From Microbacterium sp. SSM24 (GTDB lineage: Bacteria > Actinomycetota > Actinomycetes > Actinomycetales > Microbacteriaceae), in assembly GCF_025989145.1 (NCBI RefSeq), contig NZ_JAPDNQ010000001.1:2232001-2296000 (forward strand): a stretch of 64,000 bases of DNA, in the 5' to 3' direction. The notes under the pieces are model-generated. The model did not search any database. It worked only from the letters and a program-made list of their open reading frames with translations, and had not been told where the DNA came from. Below, in pieces: positions 1 to 9,784 of the stretch. A program made the translations under genes and the position numbers. The first letter of the stretch is position 1. Every line of letters starts with the position of its first letter.

Positions 1-1
1 C

Positions 2-76
2 GGTCCGCGCCTCCCGGGCATCACCCTGCTCGACGAAGCGTCCGAGCCGGTGGCCGAACTCGATGTGAGCGTGTGA
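2..76 (+). CDS. C-terminal end of an unidentified protein (partial)
   Basis: Only the last 24 codons lie in the window; the frame ends at a TGA at 74-76 and the C-terminus reads ITLLDEASEPVAELDVSV. Nothing in this tail allows a family to be named. Its stop is 6 bases before the GTG of the next gene in the same direction, so it is probably the upstream member of the glycan operon that follows. Confidence 0.5.
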   Translation, partial: GPRLPGITLLDEASEPVAELDVSV

Positions 77-82
77 TCTGAG

Positions 83-1060
83 GTGACTTCTTCTCCCACC
101 CCGCGGTCGCGGGGACTGACGGCAGTGATGCGCGTGCTCCGCTCGCGGACGGTGCGCTGGGGCTTCGTCGTCGTCGCCGTCGGCTTCCTGTGCTGGGCGC
201 TGTGGATCCAGCGGGATGCCGTCGCCGAGGCGCTGGCTCTCGCGGGGTGGTCGACGGTCGTCGTGGCCCTGCTGGTGAGCATGGTCTTCCTTGCTCTCAC
301 GTTCGTCGCCTGGCGCGTGATCCTCCACGATCTGGGGGCGCGCATCACGTGGGGCGGGGCCACCGTCGTCTACGGCGTCGGCCAGCTCGGCAAGTACGTC
401 CCCGGCGGGGTGTGGAACATCGTCGCCGGTGCGGAGCTCGGAACGAACCACCGCGTTCCGCGTCGCGCGACCGTCGTCTCACTCGCCGTCGCGAGCGTGC
501 TCACGCTCGTCACGGGTTTCGCGGTCGGCACGCTCTCCTTCCTCTTCGCGCCCCGCCTCGCCCAGGACTGGTGGTGGGTCGCGCTCGTGCTGTCGCCCAT
601 CGTCCTGTGCCTCTTCCCGCCGGTGATGAACCGCTTGATCGCGCTGGGCATGCGGATCCTGCGCCGCGAGGGGCTGCCCTCGGCGATGTCGTATCGCGGC
701 CTCGGCGGCGCGACGGGCGTGACGCTGGCCGCGTGGGTGGCCTCGGGCGTGCAGCTGTGGATCATCGCCGTCGGGATGGGCATGGATGCCGAGTGGTCCA
801 CCCTGCTCGTGTGCATCGGCGCATCCGCGCTCGGGTGGGCCGTCGGGTATGTCGCGGTGTTCGCGCCCGCGGGCGTGGGCGTGCGCGAGGTCATCGTTCT
901 CGTCGCGCTCGGCGGCCTGCTGCCGGAGGGATCTGTGCTCGCGGCCGTGGTGCTGAGTCGCGTGCTGACGATCCTCGCCGACGTCGCCTTCGCCGGCATC
1001 GGGTTCTGGGTGGCGGGCTCTGCACGTCGTCGGCAGCGTTCCGAGGAGGGTGCCCGATGA
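83..1060 (+). CDS. LPG-synthase-TM-like (flippase-like) membrane protein
   Basis: A 325-residue polytopic membrane protein with hydrophobic segments from about residue 24 to the C-terminus (roughly eight). The segment GKYVPGGVWNIVAG at 103-116 resembles the GKYlPG motif of the lysylphosphatidylglycerol-synthase transmembrane / UPF0104 family, whose members include proteins tied to lipid or glycolipid translocation. The start is taken as the GTG at 83 because a GAGG lies just upstream; an in-frame ATG at 128 is the alternative. Its stop overlaps the start of the GT4 gene (ATGA), so the two are translationally coupled. Context suggests a role in handling a lipid-linked glycan at the membrane; that role is inferred and the substrate is unknown. 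Confidence 0.75.
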   Translation: MTSSPTPRSRGLTAVMRVLRSRTVRWGFVVVAVGFLCWALWIQRDAVAEALALAGWSTVVVALLVSMVFLALTFVAWRVILHDLGARITWGGATVVYGVGQLGKYVPGGVWNIVAGAELGTNHRVPRRATVVSLAVASVLTLVTGFAVGTLSFLFAPRLAQDWWWVALVLSPIVLCLFPPVMNRLIALGMRILRREGLPSAMSYRGLGGATGVTLAAWVASGVQLWIIAVGMGMDAEWSTLLVCIGASALGWAVGYVAVFAPAGVGVREVIVLVALGGLLPEGSVLAAVVLSRVLTILADVAFAGIGFWVAGSARRRQRSEEGAR

Positions 1061-2163
1061 GTGCATCGGAGAACCGGCCCACGGTGTGCGTCGTCGGTCC
1101 CGTCAGCCCGTACCGGGGCGGCATCGCCCAGTACACCGAGTCGCTGGCGGATCGGCTGGGCGCGCTCGCCGACGTGCAGGTGGTCTCGTTCCGCAAGCAG
1201 TATCCCAAGGCGCTGTACCCGGGCGAGTCGGATGTCGACGCAGCCAAGGCTCCCATCGACGGCGTCTGGTACGACTTGGACGCGACGGACCCGCGGACGT
1301 GGCGACGCACGGCGGACCGCATCGCGGCGACCGAACCCGATCTCGTGCTCTTCAACTGGTGGACGCTCTACTGGCAGCCGTGGACCGCGTACATGGCCAA
1401 GCGCCTGCGCCGGCGCGGCATCCGTGTCGTGTTCCTGTGTCACAACATCGGAGACCACGGCGCGGGCGCGCTGCGCAAGCGGATCGGGAGCACGCTGCTG
1501 GCCAGCGCCGACGGCTTCGTCGTGCACTCCGAGGCGACCGCACGGGAGCTGTCCGCGCGGCTCCCGGGGCACGCGGTGCTGCGGCGTCCGATCCCGAGCT
1601 ACGACAATCTCCCGGCCGCCCGCGGCGAGCTCGCCCCGCGCGGCCGGCTGGACCTGCTGTTCTTCGGCTTCATCCGGCCGTACAAGGGCCTCGACGTGCT
1701 CCTGGACGCGATGAAGATCGTCGACGACCCGGATGTCGCGCTGAGCGTCGTCGGAGAGTCATGGGAGGACGGGACTGCGATCCGTTCGCGGGCCGAGGCG
1801 CTCGGCGCCGAGGTCGTGATGCAGTACGTCGGCGACGATGAGGCAGCCGAGTACTTCGAGCGCGCCGACGCTGTCGTGCTGCCGTACCTCTCCGCATCCG
1901 GAAGCGCGGTCGTCGCTGCGGCCTACCACTACGGCAAGCCCGTGATCGCGAGCAGGGTGGGCGGCCTCGTCGATGTCGTCGACGAGACCACCGGGCTCCT
2001 CGTCGAGCCCGGGGACGCCGCGTCGCTCGCCGCCGCGATCTCGGCGTTCTCGCGTGCCGAGGCGAAGTCCCTCGCGGTCGGTGCGCGTACCTTCGCACTC
2101 GAGAACACGTGGGATCGGATGGCGCAGGCGATCCTCGACACGTTCCTGCCGGCCACGTCTTAG
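1057..2163 (+). CDS. Family 4 glycosyltransferase
   Basis: A 368-residue GT-B fold glycosyltransferase. The N-terminal acceptor domain has the loop PYRGGIAQYTE (about 18-28), and the C-terminal donor domain contains FFGFIRPYKGLDVLLDAM and the nucleotide-sugar region SASGSAVVAAAYHYGKPVIA followed by GGLVDVV, typical of GT4 enzymes. It has no signal peptide or membrane segment, so it should act on the cytoplasmic face. It overlaps the preceding membrane protein by 4 bases and is followed after 9 bases by the UDP-galactopyranose mutase gene. That places it in the assembly of a cell-surface glycan. Donor and acceptor cannot be read from the sequence. Confidence 0.85.
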   Translation: MSASENRPTVCVVGPVSPYRGGIAQYTESLADRLGALADVQVVSFRKQYPKALYPGESDVDAAKAPIDGVWYDLDATDPRTWRRTADRIAATEPDLVLFNWWTLYWQPWTAYMAKRLRRRGIRVVFLCHNIGDHGAGALRKRIGSTLLASADGFVVHSEATARELSARLPGHAVLRRPIPSYDNLPAARGELAPRGRLDLLFFGFIRPYKGLDVLLDAMKIVDDPDVALSVVGESWEDGTAIRSRAEALGAEVVMQYVGDDEAAEYFERADAVVLPYLSASGSAVVAAAYHYGKPVIASRVGGLVDVVDETTGLLVEPGDAASLAAAISAFSRAEAKSLAVGARTFALENTWDRMAQAILDTFLPATS

Positions 2164-3309
<1,146 letters not shown>

Positions 3310-3354
3310 CGCCGCCGCGCCGGCGAAGCCCCGATCACGACGCGGGAGCCTGGA

Positions 3355-4584
3355 TCAGCCGAATCCATTGTAGGCGTTCCAGCCGGTCCCGATGTTCGAG
3401 ATGCTCGCCCAGCCGCCGCGTCCGTTCCCGCGGTAGAGGACGACCGTCCCGTCCGTGCGCCGCGCCATCACGTCCGGCTTGCCCGACGCGTCGAAGTCGC
3501 CCGGGCTGAAGATCGCGGTCATCGCGTTCCAGCCGCTGCCGATGACGGCAGCCTTGCCCCAGCCGCCGGTCCCCGTGGTCGTGTTGACGAACAGCCGTCC
3601 GTCCGACGTCCGGGTGAGGATGTCGCCGCGGGTGTCGCCGTTGAAGTCGCCGGCATAGAACGCCGCTGTCACCTTGGACCAGCCTGCGCCGATGCGGACC
3701 CCCGTCGCGGCGAACTTCCCCGTCCCTGTTCCGGCATGGAGCAGGATGGTGCCCGCTGGAGTGACTCCGATGATGTCGGTGCGACGATCGCCGTTGAAGT
3801 CGAGACCGCCGATGAGATGGCGATAGCCGGGCCAGAGCGTCCCGATCGCCGCGGGCGCCGCGTACGTGCCGCTCCCGGTGCCGCGCAGGAGCTCGACCGA
3901 ACCGGTGCTCCGGACCCGGGCGACGTCGTTGATGCCGTCGCCGGTGAAGTCGCCGAGCGAGACGAGCTTGTCGTCGGCGAGCCAGCCCGAGCCGACGACG
4001 GAAGAGCCGCGCCATCCTCCGGCGCCGTTCCCGCGCTGGAGGATCACCTGTCCCTGGGCGTCGCGCACGACGACATCGGCGAGAAGGTCGCCGTCGGAGT
4101 CTCCCGCGCCGGCGGGCGCGGCGGTCTTGGTCATTCCGAAGACCTGCACCCAGTACGTCTGGTAGCACGTTCCGGTCGCGAAGCCGATGCCCACGCCCGT
4201 GTAGCGCGAGTTCAGGATGTTCGCACGGTGGCCGGATGAACCCATCCACCCGCTCATGACGGCGTTCGGCGTGGCATACCCGGCGGCGATGTTCTCGCCG
4301 GTCGCTGACCACCCCGCCGTGCTTACGCGTCCCGCGCGCCACGTGGAGGTACTGTGTGTGAACGTGCAGGTGGCGGCGAGGTGGCGCGCCCACGCGAGAG
4401 CGGCACGATCGAGTGCAGGGTCGGAGATGAGCGGCTTCAAACCAGCGTTCGCCCGATGTGCGTTCGTCAAACTGAACACGGTCGCGGACGTACCGGTGGC
4501 GGCTTGGGCTGGGGCGGCCGTGACCACTGTGGCGGCTGTGACGATGGAAAGGGTCAGCAAGACAGCGGTGATGCGTGCGCGCAT
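3355..4584 (-). CDS. Secreted CAP-domain protein with FG-GAP/VCBS-like repeats
   Basis: A 409-residue protein with a Sec signal peptide (cleavage probably after APAQA, about residue 29). Residues about 35-150 form a CAP/SCP (CAP-like YkwD) domain with LTNAHRANAGLKPL, the His motif ATCTFTHS, ATGENIAAGY and SSGHRANILNSRYTGVGIG. From about 155 to the end are five or six FG-GAP-like repeats with calcium-type loops such as GDSDGDLLADVV, GDFTGDGINDVARV, LDFNGDRRTDIIGV and GDFNGDTRGDIL, predicting a beta-propeller-like surface module. The start is supported by GAAGGAG 6 bases upstream. It is divergent from the ABC exporter and convergent with glf. Bacterial CAP proteins are poorly understood; binding or modifying an envelope component is an inference. 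Confidence 0.85.
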   Translation of the reverse strand: MRARITAVLLTLSIVTAATVVTAAPAQAATGTSATVFSLTNAHRANAGLKPLISDPALDRAALAWARHLAATCTFTHSTSTWRAGRVSTAGWSATGENIAAGYATPNAVMSGWMGSSGHRANILNSRYTGVGIGFATGTCYQTYWVQVFGMTKTAAPAGAGDSDGDLLADVVVRDAQGQVILQRGNGAGGWRGSSVVGSGWLADDKLVSLGDFTGDGINDVARVRSTGSVELLRGTGSGTYAAPAAIGTLWPGYRHLIGGLDFNGDRRTDIIGVTPAGTILLHAGTGTGKFAATGVRIGAGWSKVTAAFYAGDFNGDTRGDILTRTSDGRLFVNTTTGTGGWGKAAVIGSGWNAMTAIFSPGDFDASGKPDVMARRTDGTVVLYRGNGRGGWASISNIGTGWNAYNGFG

Positions 4585-4746
4585 GGCGCTCCTTCGTACG
4601 CTGGGTCGTACATCGGCGGGCCTGGGGATGCCCGAGGCGCCGGGGCAAGCGCCTACGGTCAACGTAGCGGAAAACAACGTCCGCCAATATCCTCCTTTCG
4701 GGGGACGCGCACGGCGAGCACACAGACGCCGCGCCCCTAGAATCGC
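4585..4746. promoter_or_regulatory. Divergent intergenic region between CAP gene and ABC exporter
   Basis: This 162-base gap separates two divergently transcribed genes and must hold at least one promoter for each. It contains a direct repeat TCGTAC-GCTGGG-TCGTAC at about 4595-4612 and an AT-richer patch around 4670-4700. I cannot assign a -35/-10 pair with confidence on either strand. Confidence 0.4.
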
Positions 4747-5556
4747 ATGGTGACCACCGCAGCAGTCGGCGCGCCCGGATCGCCGAGGCGGTACCTCCAC
4801 TCGTTGTGGCTGCTCTCCGCGCGCGATCTCAAGGTGCGCTACGCCACGAGCGCGCTGGGGTACCTGTGGTCTGTTCTCGACCCGCTCGTGATGAGCGCGA
4901 TCTACTGGTTCGTCTTCACCCAGATCTTCCAGAGGACGGTCGGCAACGAGCCGTACATCGTGTTCCTCATCACGGCGCTGCTGCCCTGGGTGTGGTTCAA
5001 TGCCACGGTCTCCGATTTCACCCGCGCCTTCAACAAGGACGCGCGGCTCGTGCGCTCGACGGCCATCCCGCGCTCCATCTGGGTGAACCGCATCGTGCTC
5101 TCGAAGGGGATCGAGTTCCTCTGCTCGCTCCCCGTGCTCGCCCTGTTCGTGGTCATCGCCGCCTTCGGCGACCACCCGGTGCAGCTGAACTGGGGACTCC
5201 TGCTCTTCCCGGTGGCCGTCCTGCTCCAGACGGTGCTTCTGGTCGGGCTCGGTCTGCTCGTGGCGCCCCTGTGTGTCATCTGGACCGACCTCGAGCGCAC
5301 CACCAAGCTGATTCTCCGGGCGCTGTTCTACGCGTCTCCGGTGATCTACGGGGTCTCCGATCTGCCCGGTGCCTTCGAGACGCTCGCGGCGTTCAACCCG
5401 CTGTCCGGGATCTTCGCGCTCTACCGGGTGGGCTTCTTCGCCGACGAGTGGGATCCGTGGGTCATCAGCGTGGGGGCGGTGATGTGCTTCGGCTTCCTCG
5501 CACTCGGCATCCTCGTCTTCCGCCGGCTCGAACGACCCCTGCTGAAGGAGCTGTGA
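4747..5556 (+). CDS. ABC-2 type polysaccharide exporter permease (Wzm/TagG-like)
   Basis: A 269-residue integral membrane protein with about six transmembrane segments. The N-terminal part contains SARDLKVRYATSALGYLWS and PLVMSAIYWFVF, the usual pattern of ABC-2 permeases that export O-antigen, teichoic acid or similar glycans; later segments include ALLPWVWFNATVSDF and LFYASPVIYGVSDL. It overlaps the ATPase gene (TGATG), as is usual for the two halves of one exporter. Together they would move a lipid-linked polysaccharide across the membrane. A GTG at 4750 is an alternative start that changes only one residue. Confidence 0.9.
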   Translation: MVTTAAVGAPGSPRRYLHSLWLLSARDLKVRYATSALGYLWSVLDPLVMSAIYWFVFTQIFQRTVGNEPYIVFLITALLPWVWFNATVSDFTRAFNKDARLVRSTAIPRSIWVNRIVLSKGIEFLCSLPVLALFVVIAAFGDHPVQLNWGLLLFPVAVLLQTVLLVGLGLLVAPLCVIWTDLERTTKLILRALFYASPVIYGVSDLPGAFETLAAFNPLSGIFALYRVGFFADEWDPWVISVGAVMCFGFLALGILVFRRLERPLLKEL

Positions 5557-6299
5557 TGACGGCATCCGGCCACGCCATCGAAGTGCGCGATCTCGGCGTG
5601 CGGTTCCGCCGCAACCGGCGCGGTCGCCGCAGCATCAAGGACCTGTTCGCCGACGCGTCCCGCCGCAGCAAGCCGGGCGAGTTCTGGCCGCTGCGTGACG
5701 TCACGTTCGATGTTCGACCCGGCGAGTCGATCGGGGTCGTCGGCCGTAACGGACAGGGGAAGAGCACGCTGCTCAAGCTCGTCGCGGGCGTGCTCATTCA
5801 GGACGAGGGCACCGTCGAGGTCAACGGCGGCGTGGCGCCCCTCATCGAGATCACCGGTGGTTTCGTCGGCGACCTGACGGTCCGCGAGAACGTGCGCCTG
5901 ACGGCGGGACTTCACGGGATGCCGAAGGCCGAGGTCGCCCGCCGGTTCGACGGGATCATCGACTTCGCCGAACTCGGCGACTTCACCGAGACGCCGTACA
6001 AGCACCTGTCCAACGGCATGAAGGTCCGGCTCGCGTTCGCCGTGGTCTCCCAGCTCGAGGAGCCGATCCTCCTCGTCGACGAGGTGCTCGCCGTCGGCGA
6101 CAAGGCGTTCCGGGAGAAGTGCTACAAGCGCATCGACGAGCTGCTCGCCGACGGGCGCACGCTGTTCTTCGTCAGCCACAGCGAGCGTGATCTTCGCCGC
6201 TTCTGCACACGCGGCCTCTACCTCGACAAGGGCCGGCTGCAGATGGATGCCCCCATCGGCGAGGTGCTCGACAGGTACAACGCGGACTACGCGACGTGA
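5556..6299 (+). CDS. ABC exporter ATP-binding subunit (Wzt/TagH-like)
   Basis: A 247-residue ABC ATPase. Walker A is GRNGQGKST (about 72-80), the signature is LSNGM rather than LSGGQ, and Walker B is ILLVDEVLAVGD, followed by the switch His in FFVSHS. The LSNGM signature and the PLIEITGGF loop are typical of Wzt/TagH/KpsT-type polysaccharide ATPases. It has no C-terminal carbohydrate-binding extension, so export of the glycan is probably not gated by terminal-residue recognition. It overlaps the permease upstream and, by GTGA, the acyltransferase downstream. Confidence 0.92.
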   Translation: MTASGHAIEVRDLGVRFRRNRRGRRSIKDLFADASRRSKPGEFWPLRDVTFDVRPGESIGVVGRNGQGKSTLLKLVAGVLIQDEGTVEVNGGVAPLIEITGGFVGDLTVRENVRLTAGLHGMPKAEVARRFDGIIDFAELGDFTETPYKHLSNGMKVRLAFAVVSQLEEPILLVDEVLAVGDKAFREKCYKRIDELLADGRTLFFVSHSERDLRRFCTRGLYLDKGRLQMDAPIGEVLDRYNADYAT

Positions 6300-8434
6300 A
6301 TCCTGCAGACTCCGTCACAACTGCCGGGCCGATGGGCTCGGCAGGGACGGAGGGCACGCGGTCGTCCGTCGATCCGACCCCGCCCGCGCCGCCACCTCGT
6401 GCGCGTCTGCCGGAGATCGACGGGCTCCGTGCGATCGCGCTGACGCTGGTCGTCGTCTACCACCTGTTCGGACAGGGCCGTGTGTCCGGCGGAGTGGACG
6501 TGTTCCTCTTCGTCTCGGGCGTCGTGCTCGCGCTCTCTCTGGAGTCGGCCATCGCGCGCGGTGAGACGGCAGCGGTGTGGCGGCGCTGGGCGCGAACGTT
6601 CGGGCGGCTCGCTCCGCCGGCCGCGCTCGTGCTGCTGGCCGTCGTCGCGATGTCCTTCACGATCCTGCCTCCCTGGCAGCGCGACCAGACGATGCGCGAG
6701 GTCGTGTCTTCCGCCGTGTACCTCGAGAACTGGCAGCTGATCGCATCGCAGCTCTCCTATGGGGCTGCCGGCCCGGAGACGAGTCCCGTCCAGCACTTCT
6801 GGTCGCTCTCGATCCAGGGCCAGCTGATCATCGTCGTCCCGCTCGCCGTCGCGCTGATCTTCGCGGCGCGGCGGTGGCTGCGGAAGCCGCCCGCGGTGGT
6901 CCGGCTGCTCGTCGCGGGCGCGGTGCTCGGCTCCTTCGCCTACGCCGCGGTTCGCCACGCCACAGATCCCGCGGTGGCGTACTTCGACACGTTCGCGCGC
7001 TTCTGGGAGCTCGGGCTCGGGCTCATGATCGGCTGGGCGCTCGCGATGGGGCTGCGACTGCCTCGACGTGCCTCGGCGCTCCTCGGCTGGACGGGGCTCG
7101 CGGCGGTGCTGCTGAGCGGTGTCATCATCGACGGCGCGCAGGCCTATCCCGGACCTCTGGCACTGGTGCCGGTCGGAGGAGCGGCGCTCGTCGTCCTCAG
7201 CATCCGCGCGGACGGTCGGGGGCCGGAGGTCGTCCTGCGCTCCCGCGCGTTCGGCGCCTTCAGCAAGACGTCGTACTCGCTCTATCTCTGGCACTGGCCG
7301 GTCCTGATCGCCTTCCTCGCGATCTCCCAGCGGGTCGACGGCGTGCTGGGGTGGCGGGGTGCGGCGCTCGTCCTCGTCATCTCCGTCGGTCTGGCCGTCG
7401 CCACCTGGGGTCTGCTGGAGCGCCCGCTCGCGAACCGGCTCCGCACAGCCCGGCCCCTCGCATCCGGAGGCGTCGCGCTGCTCGCGGTGGGCATCGTCAT
7501 CGTCGTCGCGACGGCAGGGCTGCTCGCGCCGCGCGCCGCCGAGCCCGACTCCGCGGCCGAGGCGCCCGCACCGGTCGCCGCGGAGGCCACATGCCTCGGC
7601 GCCGCGGCACTGGATCCGCTGCGCCCGGAGTGTCACGATGCGGCTGATCCGGACGCGGCGCTGCTTCCGGCCTACGACCGACTGACCGAGGACGACGACA
7701 ACAGACCGGAGTGCTGGGGCTCGCTTCCCGAGCATCCGTACGCGGTCTGCACACTGGGACCGGCGGAAGGCTACTCCCGTCATCTGCTCGCCGTGGGGGA
7801 CTCGCACAACAACGTCTTCGTGGGCGTGTACGAGCAGATCGCGCTCGACAACGGCTGGCGCATCGACGTCGCGGGGCGGCCGGGCTGCCATTGGACGGAT
7901 GCGACGCGCGTGCAGAACAACCTCGGGGCCACCGAAGGATGCGCCGACTGGAACTCCTTCATCGAGGACTACATCGCGGAGCAGGATCTCGACGGGGTCA
8001 TCGTCACGAACTCGAGCCGCGCGGAGTACGTCGTTCCCGAGGGCGAGTCGCCCGACGACGTCCGGGCGGAGGGGTTCGCGCGAGCCTGGGACACTCGTCC
8101 CGACCCGGCGATCGAGATCTTCGCCATCCGCGACAATCCGATCTTTCCGATCGGGGCGCTGCCCTGCGTGATCGACCCCGTCCGGGTCGAGGCCGGTGCG
8201 TGCGGACTTCCGCGCGAGGAGGCGCTGATCGACGATGGGCTCGCGGATGCCGTCGAGCTCGATCCGAACGCGCGCCTGATCGATCTGACCGACTACATGT
8301 GCGATCCCACCTGGTGCTCACTCGTGGTCGGCGGCGTGATCGTCTCGCGGGACGGCTCGCATCTGACCGCGACCTTCGCGCAGACCCTTCGGCCCTACCT
8401 CGAGCGCGAGCTCCAGCAGTCGCTCGCTCCGTGA
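6296..8434 (+). CDS. OafA-type acyltransferase with C-terminal SGNH domain
   Basis: A 712-residue protein in two parts. Residues about 40-400 form an acyltransferase-3 membrane domain with RLPEIDGLRAIALTLVVVYH, VDVFLFVSG, PVQHFWSLSIQGQ and SYSLYLWHWPV. From about 470 an extracytoplasmic SGNH-hydrolase-like domain carries the catalytic-Ser block LAVGDSHNN and a late DGSHLTATF block that could supply Asp and His. Such fusions O-acetylate surface glycans. The GTG at 6296 overlaps the ATPase stop; an ATG at 6332 is also possible. It lies in the exporter operon, so the exported glycan is probably O-acylated. It converges on ugd. Confidence 0.9.
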   Translation: MNPADSVTTAGPMGSAGTEGTRSSVDPTPPAPPPRARLPEIDGLRAIALTLVVVYHLFGQGRVSGGVDVFLFVSGVVLALSLESAIARGETAAVWRRWARTFGRLAPPAALVLLAVVAMSFTILPPWQRDQTMREVVSSAVYLENWQLIASQLSYGAAGPETSPVQHFWSLSIQGQLIIVVPLAVALIFAARRWLRKPPAVVRLLVAGAVLGSFAYAAVRHATDPAVAYFDTFARFWELGLGLMIGWALAMGLRLPRRASALLGWTGLAAVLLSGVIIDGAQAYPGPLALVPVGGAALVVLSIRADGRGPEVVLRSRAFGAFSKTSYSLYLWHWPVLIAFLAISQRVDGVLGWRGAALVLVISVGLAVATWGLLERPLANRLRTARPLASGGVALLAVGIVIVVATAGLLAPRAAEPDSAAEAPAPVAAEATCLGAAALDPLRPECHDAADPDAALLPAYDRLTEDDDNRPECWGSLPEHPYAVCTLGPAEGYSRHLLAVGDSHNNVFVGVYEQIALDNGWRIDVAGRPGCHWTDATRVQNNLGATEGCADWNSFIEDYIAEQDLDGVIVTNSSRAEYVVPEGESPDDVRAEGFARAWDTRPDPAIEIFAIRDNPIFPIGALPCVIDPVRVEAGACGLPREEALIDDGLADAVELDPNARLIDLTDYMCDPTWCSLVVGGVIVSRDGSHLTATFAQTLRPYLERELQQSLAP

Positions 8435-8435
8435 C

Positions 8436-8452
8436 GACGCCCCCGCGGCGTC
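8436..8452. terminator. Small convergent hairpin (possible bidirectional terminator)
   Basis: GACGCC and GGCGTC form a 6-bp stem around a 5-base loop between the convergent acyltransferase and ugd genes, overlapping the ugd stop codon. There is no clear U-tract, so this is a weak candidate. Confidence 0.3.
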
Positions 8453-9761
8453 AGGGGCGGCCCATGCCGGCGTACGTCCAGCCGGCGGCGCGCCACGCTT
8501 CGGCGTCAAGACAGTTGCGGCCGTCGACGACGAGGCGACCCGTCGCCAGGCCCGCGGCATGCGCCGGGTCGAGCTGCCGGCGGTACTCGTCCCACTCGGT
8601 GACGACGACGACGGCATCCGCTCCGCGCAGCGCTTCGTCCCGGTCGGCCGTGTACGTCAGCTGGGGGTGCACCCGACGCGCGTTCTCAACGGCCTCGGGA
8701 TCGGTCACGATGACCTGCGCGCCCAGGCCGTGCAGGCGCACGGCGACATCGAGCGCGGGCGAGTCGCGGATGTCGTCGCTGTGTGGCTTGAAGGCCGCAC
8801 CGAGCACGGCGATGCGCTTGTTGAAGACGGCGCCGCCCAGACCCTCGACCACCAGCTCGACGGCGCGATGGCGTCGTCGGAGGTTGATCGCGTCGACCTC
8901 GCGCAGGAAGCCCACGGACTCGCCGCGGCCGAGTTCCTCCGCGCGTGCCGAGAAGGCGCGGATGTCCTTGGGCAGGCATCCGCCGCCGAAGCCGATCCCC
9001 GCACCGAGGAAGCGTCGACCGATGCGCGCGTCGTGACCGATGGCGTCGGCGAGCTGGGTGACGTCGGCCCCCGTGACCTCGGCGATCTCGGCCATCGCGT
9101 TGATGAACGAGATCTTGGTCGCGAGGAAGGCGTTGGCCGCGACCTTGACCAGCTCGGCCGTCGCCCGGTCGGTCACCAGGAAGGGTGTGCCCTTGGCGAC
9201 GGCGGGGTGGTACACCTCACGCAGCACCTGAGCCGCCCGGTCGCCGTCTGCTCCCGGTACGACGCCGACGACGAGCCGGTCGGGATCGATCGTGTCCTGC
9301 ACGGCCCAGCCCTCGCGGAGGAACTCCGGGTTCCAGACGAGCGTGGCACCCTTCGCCTCGATGCCCGGCGCGAGGTCTGCGGCGGTGCCGACGGGGACCG
9401 TCGACTTGCCGGCGACGATGTCGCCGCGGCTGAGGAAGGGGACCAGGCTCTCGACGGCCGCGTTCACGTACGTGAGGTCTGCGGCGTAGCCGTCCTTCTG
9501 CTGGGGCGTGCCGACTCCGATGAAGTGCACCTTCGCACCCTCCGCGTCGGCCATGTCGGTGCTGAAGCGCAGGCGCCCGGATTCGATGCCGGCGGTGAGG
9601 ATGTCCTGGAGTCCGGGCTCGAAGAACGGCGCGATGCCCCGCGAGAGGGAGTCGACCTTGCGGGCATCCACATCGATGCCGACGACATCGTGACCGATGG
9701 ATGCCATCGCCGCGGCGTGCACCGCGCCGAGGTAGCCGCATCCGATGACTGACAGGCGCAA
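8451..9761 (-). CDS. ugd: UDP-glucose 6-dehydrogenase
   Basis: A 436-residue UDP-glucose/GDP-mannose dehydrogenase that oxidises UDP-glucose to UDP-glucuronate in the cytoplasm. The NAD motif GCGYLGAVHAAAM is at residue 8. GKSTVPVGT, WNPEFLREGWAVQD and ANAFLATKISFINAMAEI follow, and the catalytic cysteine lies in GFGGGCLPKDIRAF. The likely start is a rare TTG at 9761 with GGAG 7 bases upstream; it begins the protein exactly at the Rossmann strand LRLSVIGCGYLG. The GT2 gene is 23 bases upstream in the same direction. The product would supply a uronic acid to the locus glycan. Confidence 0.93.
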   Translation of the reverse strand: MRLSVIGCGYLGAVHAAAMASIGHDVVGIDVDARKVDSLSRGIAPFFEPGLQDILTAGIESGRLRFSTDMADAEGAKVHFIGVGTPQQKDGYAADLTYVNAAVESLVPFLSRGDIVAGKSTVPVGTAADLAPGIEAKGATLVWNPEFLREGWAVQDTIDPDRLVVGVVPGADGDRAAQVLREVYHPAVAKGTPFLVTDRATAELVKVAANAFLATKISFINAMAEIAEVTGADVTQLADAIGHDARIGRRFLGAGIGFGGGCLPKDIRAFSARAEELGRGESVGFLREVDAINLRRRHRAVELVVEGLGGAVFNKRIAVLGAAFKPHSDDIRDSPALDVAVRLHGLGAQVIVTDPEAVENARRVHPQLTYTADRDEALRGADAVVVVTEWDEYRRQLDPAHAAGLATGRLVVDGRNCLDAEAWRAAGWTYAGMGRP

Positions 9762-9784
9762 GATGATCTCCAGGTGACGAGGGG

